Below, one piece after another: positions 29,901 through 38,900 of a DNA stretch of 64,000 nt. This stretch comes from Mesorhabditis belari (taxonomy: Eukaryota; Nematoda; Chromadorea; Rhabditida; Rhabditidae). The stretch is taken from assembly GCA_958450365.1 (NCBI GenBank), contig CAUEEP010000727.1, positions 248,001-312,000 of the forward strand, written 5' to 3'. The translations under genes and the position numbers were made by a program. How positions within the stretch are numbered: position 1 is the first letter of the stretch; every line of letters begins with the position of its first letter. The notes beneath the pieces are model-generated. The model was not told the origin of the DNA, ran no database searches, and worked only from the letters and a program-made list of their open reading frames with translations.

Positions 29901-32900
29901 GCAAATTTGAAGAGAATGAAAATCGAATAAAAAATTAGGCATCACTTGAATGAAATTGGATTAAGTATCAAATTTTAATAACTTCTACCTGTTCCATCAT
30001 TCGCATCATTTGATCGACAAGGGATCCTTTTCTAAAAGTGATTCTATCATTTGATCGACAAGGGATCCTTTTCTAAAAGTGATTCTATCATTTGATCGAC
30101 AAGGGATCCTTTTCTAAAAGTGATTCTATCATTTGATCGACAAGGGATCCTTTTCCAAAAGTGATTCTATCATTTGATCGACAAGGGATCCTTTTCTAAA
30201 AGTGATTCTATCGTTTGATCGACAAGGGATCCTTGTCTAAAAGTGATTCTATTCAATGAGTCGATTTGCATTTAAAGACTCATCGTTTTTCATTTCATTT
30301 CATATCAATTTCAAAATTTTTCCCCTTTTTCTTACACTTTTAAATAAGTCTCAACGTTGAGCTTGATCCGTCGCACTGAAGGTCGCATTTCGGGAGTGCC
30401 ATTCCAGCAATCAGTGATCAAATTCGCGAGATCGTAGTGCAAAATCTAGATTGAATTTTCGAAAAAACAAAGCTCAACTTTTTAATATTCTAAAATTAAA
30501 TAGAAAATTTGATACTTATGGGAGTTTTTTTGAATCCTTGACCTTTCTCGCTCTCCAGGCAGATTTTTATTGTAAAAATAGATCAAGTTTAGTAAATTTA
30601 TTTATTTAGATTTGTTTAGATTCATTTATTTATTTATATAAAATCATTTGAAACTATGTTTAAATTATTTTTCGAAGGTCTGTTTGAAAATTGATACTTT
30701 TTGTCGCATACGAGCACGTGTGGCTGACTGGTTAAGTGTCTTTTATCTTAATCGGAAGGTCGAGGGTTCGAACCCCACATGCGACATGGTCACCCCCTTC
30801 GGATTTCCTTTCCCTTCGGGTTGAGAGGTTTTCTGGAGGGCAGTCTGGTGGTTGTGGCCCCAGTTCTTTAAAGTGACAAGCCACTCCTTCATCGTCATCT
30901 TCCCTTCACCACCAAAAAAGCTATTTAGTTCCCCATTGAGCTTAGGGTTAGGGAGCCGTCTGTCATGACGTGGGTTAAGTTAAGATATAGCCTAGTATTG
31001 TGTGTGTCGTTGTATTGTGATTGATATATTTCGTGTATGCGATAAATTCACCACTGGTAGCCCCAGTCGGTATTTTTAATACGTTTTTTGATCTGTTAAC
31101 AATCGTTTGGTGACATGAGGAATTTTCATGAAATCGAACAACTTGGTTATCACAAGGCAACAAATCGACAGGCACTTAAATACATCCCGTAAATACTGTA
31201 ATAGAACCCCACCCCCCTCGTACAGTCGCGTAGTCGCAAAAGTTTTTTAGAGTTTTTTTTTAAAAAAAATTTCATTTTTTTCAAAGCGCCGCCCGTACTT
31301 TCAAAAAATGTGTCTTTGGTATCAAAAAATAGCCCTGAATTTCAGCTATTTTTTGATGCCTAAGCGCGCATTCTAGCATAAAGAAGTGGCAAGAAAGACG
31401 GGCTAGACTACGCAACGCTCCGCACCGTCATTATAGGTAAGCGTAGTCGCAAAGGTTTTTTAGTATTTAATTTTTTGCAAAGCGCCCGTACTTTCAAAAA
31501 ATACGTCTTTGGTATCAAAAAATAGCTGAAATTCAGGGCTATTTTTTGATACCTAAGCGCGCATTGTAGCATAAACCAGTGTCGAGAAAAACTCGTTCAA
31601 AGCTAGACTACGCAACGCTCCGCACCGTCATTATGGGGGTGGGGGTACTATTACAGTATTTACGGTATGTTTAAATTAGACTTTTAGATTCAATTATAGT
31701 AGATAAAGGTTAAGCTAAGCTAGCCTTAAGCTAAACTAAAAAAACGCCATAGTTATAACCCTTTGTTTAGCTAAGTATCGAAAATTTCACCCAAAATACC
31801 CCCTTTACAGTATGGATATGCGCCAGCTCTCGGGACTCAGAGATCCAGTGGAAGTGATTGAGAGAAAAAGACTCAGATGGGCCGGCCAAGTAGCCAGAAG
31901 AACAGATGGACGATACGGATCACAGAGTGGCTACCACGAGACCAGAAGAGGCCCATCGGAAGACCAGCAACGAGGTGGAGCACAAGAGTGGCAGAGACGG
32001 TCAGAGAAAGGATGGCTAGAGTGCAACCACCACCAGCACAAGCAAGTCAAAGACTTCGAACCAGGAACAATCAAGATAGGAAACACTGGATGACAATAGC
32101 AAGGGATAGAGAAATGTGGAAGCGGGTTGTGATCTGCGCAAATAGGAACACCTGAGTGCGAAGACAGATCAAAAAAAAATACCTTTTCGTTTTGGATTCC
32201 CGGTTTCACTACACGCTCGCCGGCTCTAATTTGATCGACCAATGCTGAAAGAAACTTTAACTTTTAACTTTAACTTTAACTTTAAGAAACTAAACTTTTT
32301 AAGAAAGAAACTATTAACATTCAGATTGCTCATAAAAATTACCATTGATATCAGTGTTTTCAGGGAAAGGTAATGCTCGAAACATGATCTCGTAGAAGAT
32401 CATCCCGAAAGCATAAATGTCACCGAATTGACGACGAGCCTGGAAACATTAAGTTTTTTTTTGCCGAAAAGGAATCGAACTTGAGCCAAAGACATGCACT
32501 ATTCTTTTTGGATGCAAGCGTCTTATCCACTATACCATTAAGTTATGTTTACACTACATTACAATTCACAGCTTAACTCTTTTTGTAAAATTTGTAAAAA
32601 ATCAGTAAAACAGTGCTTTCACAAAAGAAAAAAGATCCTGGCAGTGAGCAGGTTCGAACCAGAGACAGCTAGGAGCCAGGGCTGCACGAGGGGCGAGCAC
32701 AGTATCCGCTAGACCATCCGGACGGCCTGATCGGTCAATTAATTTGCTCACATACCGCGGCCTTTCCCCTTTTTCCCAAACTTTAAAAGCATTTTTCTCG
32801 AAAACTGGATGCTATGGAGTAACATCTTTTCATTTTCATTTTCATTTTTATTTTCAAACCTGTGTCTGTCGATTCCAATCCTGATCCATTCGTCGCTGCT

Positions 32901-35900
32901 TATTCTTCTCGCGCATCTTCAACATCTCCGGCGCGTCGTAGAGAGCGGCTAAAGTTTGAGCATTCAATTACTGAACCAAATTGAGATTTTTCATTTCTCG
33001 GTTCAACCAAAAACAAACGAAACCGAAAAAGTGACACTTTCTATTCAATTGAACGAAACCGAAAAGTTAATCCAATACTAAAGCTATTTGGCTGTTCAGA
33101 AAGTCTTTTCTTTCCTTTTCAGACTTCCATTTAAAACCAATAAATTCACCAATTAACTTATAATTTATTTCAGTAGAAAGGCAAATTATTCCGCTGCATT
33201 AACAATTAACAACGCTAATTAACAACGCTAACAACGCTAATTAACATTAAAACCGGTTTTCAATTGCTTATATCTAAGCTCTTGGGATTTCTGGATTTTT
33301 TTTTCGCCAAAAAGGAATCGAACTCGAGCAAAAAGCCGTACCGCTGGTTTGTATGCAAGTCTCTTATCCACTATACCATTAAGTCATGTTGTCAGCCCAT
33401 GTGAGAATCCTTATAAGGCATCCTTTCGGCTTCAAATTTTCGCATTTTCACTAACTTAAAGCACGTATAACATAAAAAGCTATTTGACAAAAATAAAAAG
33501 CAGATTCAGAATCGGCGTGCAATTCTGCAATTCTGTGTTGAATGCTTTATGGGGCATCTCATTTGTTTACATTCTACTGTTGTTTTTCCCTTGTAAACCC
33601 CGAAAGCTAAGAGCAAAATCTGATACGGATTCATTGATTTTGACAAGACACAGCAGTCATCAACTCTCAATTTCCCTCTTCAAAACAATGACACTCTTTA
33701 TACTCGTAAGATAAATGCATAAGTTGTATTTGAACTCACAAGTCTTTTGCGTCGCTTGGCTCCGATCTTCATCGTTTTTCAAGTCATCTTTCGAGATCGA
33801 TTGGGCCTTTTCCCAGCGTTCCAACGGCTCAGCGATCCCTAGAAGAATAGGGAAATGATTGGAAAATGATCGGAAATCGATAATATCTCTTTTATACCAT
33901 AATCTGTCAATTTAACCATCCAATTTCTATCAATCAGACACGACCACGGGGTGAGCGATCCATGATAACCAATCGGGCTCGCATGCAAGTATTCAAGACC
34001 CTAAAATATTGAACTAAATTTGGAAGAATGAGAATTGAAAGAAAGATTTTCGAACTCTTTCTCACCCCAACGATATCGCGAACAAAAGCTCCATGAAATC
34101 TAAAAAAAGAAAATTGTTGTTGTTGATTTTAAAAGTTTTCAAACTTTGCATCCAAAGTGATTGACTCGTTGTAAATGATGTCTTGAAGAGAACCTCTGAA
34201 ATTTGAAATTAAAAAAGTAATTTGAAATTAAAAGTAATTTTAAAAGTAATTTTAAAAGAAATTTTAAAAGAAATTTTAAAAAGTAATTTAAAAAGTAACT
34301 TAAAAAGTAACTTAAAAAGTAATTTAAAAAGTAACTTAAAAAGTAATTTAAAAGCTATTTACAACTAGTTCAGAGATTTCTATCACTTTTATTTGTTAAA
34401 GCTATCACTTTTATTGTCAATAGATCTATAACGGAAAAACAAAAAGCTAGTTCAGAGATTTCTCGACTAAGCTTTCCCACTTAGCTTTTCCACTTTTCCA
34501 CTTCCACGCTTCGAAAGTTCTACTTTCAAATGCTAATTGTTGTTGTTGAAATGAATAAATCTCGTTTTTTTTTCCGCTGTACACCTATTGACAATTAGGC
34601 TAACAAATGAATAGGTTTATTAAAAATCTCATTGACCAGCACCTCGAGCAAAATTTCCAGACCAAAAGCACCTCTTCTCTTTCGTTGAAACAGATTCCCA
34701 TAAAAGTGTTTATATTGTCGTGGACGGCTTGTTTCATCTAGAAAGTCTAGAAATTTGATAAACTTGGAGTCGTAGCTTTGATCTTTGATCTGATCTCTTA
34801 ATTCATTAGGTATTTAGATCAATTTTCTATCTTCAACTCGACTAGCATTCACCCAAAGGAGCAGGGATTTGTCGACTCGACTGAAGAGAATAGGGCGGCG
34901 TTGAACGTATCTAAACAATTTCGATTCAATTTTAGTACAATTTTCATACAATTCTCATATTAATATTTATGAAAATCTCACCTATGAAAGACACAATGCG
35001 TATTTAGGCCCAATATCGCGTGATTCTTTTGCGAGCTGTATTGCATATTGCTCAGCTTTGTCTTCGTACTGCCCAAAGAAAGCTGAAAAGGAAGATCGAA
35101 TTTATTGAGCTAATTTACTTAAGATTTTCCGTTTTACAAATGAATTTCTTAAAGATCAGCACACCGTAGTCTGTCTAGGAATAGATAGGAATGTCGATGA
35201 ACGAGTACGCGTACATTCTCCCATGGTTACAGGTGTCTTTTTCTTTATCTCTTTATCCGTTCTCTGGTACTGTAGCCTGGTTTGGTACTGTAGTCTAGCC
35301 TGGTACTGTAGTCTAGCATCATACTGTAGTCTAGCATGGTACTGTAGCCTAGTTTGGTACTGTAGTTGGTAGGTCGATGGGAATGTCGATGAACGAGTAC
35401 GCGTACATTCAGGTGTCTTTATCTTTATCAGTTACAGGTGTCTCTCTTTATCCGTTCTCTGGTACTGTAGTCTAGCCTGGTACTGTAGCCTAGCATGGTA
35501 CTGTAGCCTATTTTGGTACTGTAGCCTAGTTTGGTACTGTAGTTGGTACGTCGATGGGAATGTCGATGAACGAGTACGCGTACATTCAGGTGTCTTTATC
35601 CCATCGACGAGCCAACTACAGTACCAAACTAGGCTACAGTACCATGCTAGGCTACAGTACCAAACCAGGCTACATCTTTATCAGTTACAGGTGTCTTTAT
35701 CTTTATCTCTTTATCCGTTCAAAAGACCACTTCAATGAGTCATTTTCGTCACTCTTTACATATAAGGTTTACTGTATTTCACAAAGATTACAGTAAGATT
35801 ACGATAGATTACGGTAGATTCCAATAGCCAATACAATTCCAAGTTTTCCCCTTACCATACTCTTGACTTGTTCCTCGTCGATCAGCTGAAGATCGTCACG

Positions 35901-38900
35901 GAAAATTCGAAACGGTAAAAGATTCAGTGATCGGCGTTCACTGAAATGTTTTTTAGCTTATAACTTTAAATCTTCTTCTCCATATTCTTTCTTCAAACCC
36001 ACCAAAAGTCATGTAGAAGATACGCAGTGACAATCGAGACGATCATCAGAAAAACAATTGCCGAACCTGAAATCATGAGGATTTCTTGGAAAAAATCCGA
36101 GTACAGATTAACAGATTAACTGATAAATCTTGTAAACTTTTGTAAAGTTTTTAGAGATTAACTGTAAACTTATCTTATTTTAGAATGGATAAATAGCTTG
36201 ATAAACTAGATTTATCTAGATTTATCTAGATTAACTAGATAAACTAGATAAACTGGATTTAGCTTGATAAACTAGATAAACTAGATTTATCTAGATAAAC
36301 TAGATTTATCTAGATTAACTAGATTTATCTAGATTAACTAGATAAACTAGATAAACTAGATTTAGCTTGATAAACTAGATAAGCTAGATTTATCAACCTC
36401 TTTATCCATATTCAAAAACTCGTACCAATAATGATGAGTGTGTAATCGCATCGCTCTCCGCGATATCCACAACGCGGCTCGTCTAACGGCATCTAAATCC
36501 AAAAAAAACTTGACTTTTTTCATCTCGCAATCCCTACCAGATTATCAGCTGTTGGCCAGAAATTTCGCATCATATCGGTGACCACCTAAAAAGAACAATT
36601 CTAAAGAAAATATTGATTTCACTCACCACTTCAAAGCACCCCGTCCCATTCACAAGATAGTCGCAATTCGAGAGAAACAACGGCTCCATGTGAACCATCG
36701 GCATTACCTTCAAGTAATTATTGCATTTGTTTAAAAGAGAAACATTTATTCACACAAAGAATGCGATATAAACAATATAGAAGCACGCTAAAGAAGAAAG
36801 ACCTAGGATCTAAGAAGAAAGACCTAGATCTAGATCTAGAAAACTCATCTCTTGATCACCAAAAATCTTCACGGGATTGAACCCTTGACCTTCCGACTGA
36901 GATAAATCACTCTTAGCCAGTCGGCCATCGAGACCTTGTTTGGATGAAATCAAAAAGAGCATTTCAATCGACTTTCTAATGACTGGTTAGACTGGTTTAT
37001 CGATATTATCGGCAAGCTCTTGTTTAACCGTTCAGATCTCGGTTTCTAGAACAGCTATTAATCTGCAAATTATTCCATTGGAAAGCCAAGAATGTCAGCT
37101 TTTGATTTTCTAGAAACTCTTTTACTTGATCTTGATTCGGCGAAATGAAAAACCCTCGATAGAGCGGCGCTCTCTCGGCTCGATCATCCATTGTCACTTT
37201 GCCTGACGCGATTCCCGATGTGCCAACCATTCCTAAAGTTTCTCTTTAGATAAGCTGAGAGTTTTCAAAAAGAAAGTTTTATCAAACCAAGAAAACTGAT
37301 CCTCCTCATCTTGTTCCACATCAAACGACCATCCAAAAGTGAATCCGGATTTCCAGTCTCGTTCATCACAGCTCGTGCCGTCATCGCGTACAACTTCAAC
37401 GCGTCAAAGAGATACAAATACCCGTAAACATTTCCCTAAAAAGTTAAAAGTTAATAGTTAACCGAAACCTTGAACCAAGTCAACGTCTTGTTGTTTCAAG
37501 CCGACATCTTTAATCTTCTCGAGAAAAGGTTGAACGATCGAGTTGTCGAAGCCGTTCACGTCATCGATCTCAAGGTTTACTTTTAAAAAGCTATTCTAAT
37601 ATGTATTTTAGTTATAAAAGCTTTAATAGATCTAATAGAATCAAATAATATTCTCAATTTCTCTCCATACAATGATAGCATTTGCGTATTGATCTTTCAC
37701 ATTTTGCAGCATCTCTCCATCGGCTCCCGTCCACGGTGATGAGTCTTTAGAGCCATCCTGAAGTCAAATTTTTGAGCATCTTCAGTTAGGCTTTGCTTCA
37801 AGTTAATATAATAATATTTTTACTCACCTGTAACCACGGGAGAATGTACGCGTACTCGTTCATCGACATTCCCATCGACGTAGCTGCTGTCATGAATTCT
37901 TTCGATTGTTCGCGGGTGTTTGAGAAAACCATAATGATAACTGAAATTTGGAAGATACAGTAAGACTTACATTTAGGCTACAGTACCAGGCCAGGCTACA
38001 GTACCAGGCCAGGCTCCAGTACCAGGTTAGGCTCCAGTACCAGGCTAGACTACAGTACCAGGCCAGGCTACAGTATCAGGCTAGACTACAGTACCAGGCT
38101 TGACTACAGTATCAGGCTAGACTACAGTACCAGGCCAGGCTACAGTATCAGGCTAGACTACAGTACCAGGCTTGACTACAGTATCAGGCTAGACTACAGT
38201 ACCAGGCCAGGCTACAGTATCAGGCTAGACTACAGTACCAGGCTTGACTACAGTATCAGGCTAGACTACAGTACCAGGCTAGACTACAGTACCCTTGCCA
38301 AACTTGTCTGATGCAATACTTATTAACCAACGCTTTTCACAGTACAGTACCTATTCTTTTACAGCTACAACACTCTACTAGATTCTCAAATCCTTCTTCC
38401 ACCCACTTCTTGCACTATTCTTGAGATCTTGCATCAATCCACTGCTGTACATGTCTTTCGCTTTCGCGTACTCATCGAACATCACCTGAACAAAGTCGGC
38501 TAAAATCGAAAAACGACTGTAAAGCTTTCCCAATCACTAACAAGAATCAAAATTAGCCACAACAATCATTTCTAGAGTTTTGAAAGTGAATCGCTCACTT
38601 TTTTGATGACTTGAACTCCTCTTAATCGAAAAACTTCCTCGAAAGCCGTCGTTCTCTCATAAGCAACAGCTCCCACATTGCTTACAAGAGCCACCTGTGA
38701 TTTGATAATTTTGGAATGTTTTTCCAAGCTTACTCGATTCCATTTGTAGTGTCTGAGGAGAGCACAAGTCGCTTCAGCAATCGAGGTTGTTGATCTGGAA
38801 ATGGGTTTGATTGATTGCTTAGAGGATTGCTTAGAGGATTGCTTAGAGGATTGCTTAGAGGATTGCTTAGAGGATTGCTTAGAGGATTGCTTAGAGGATT

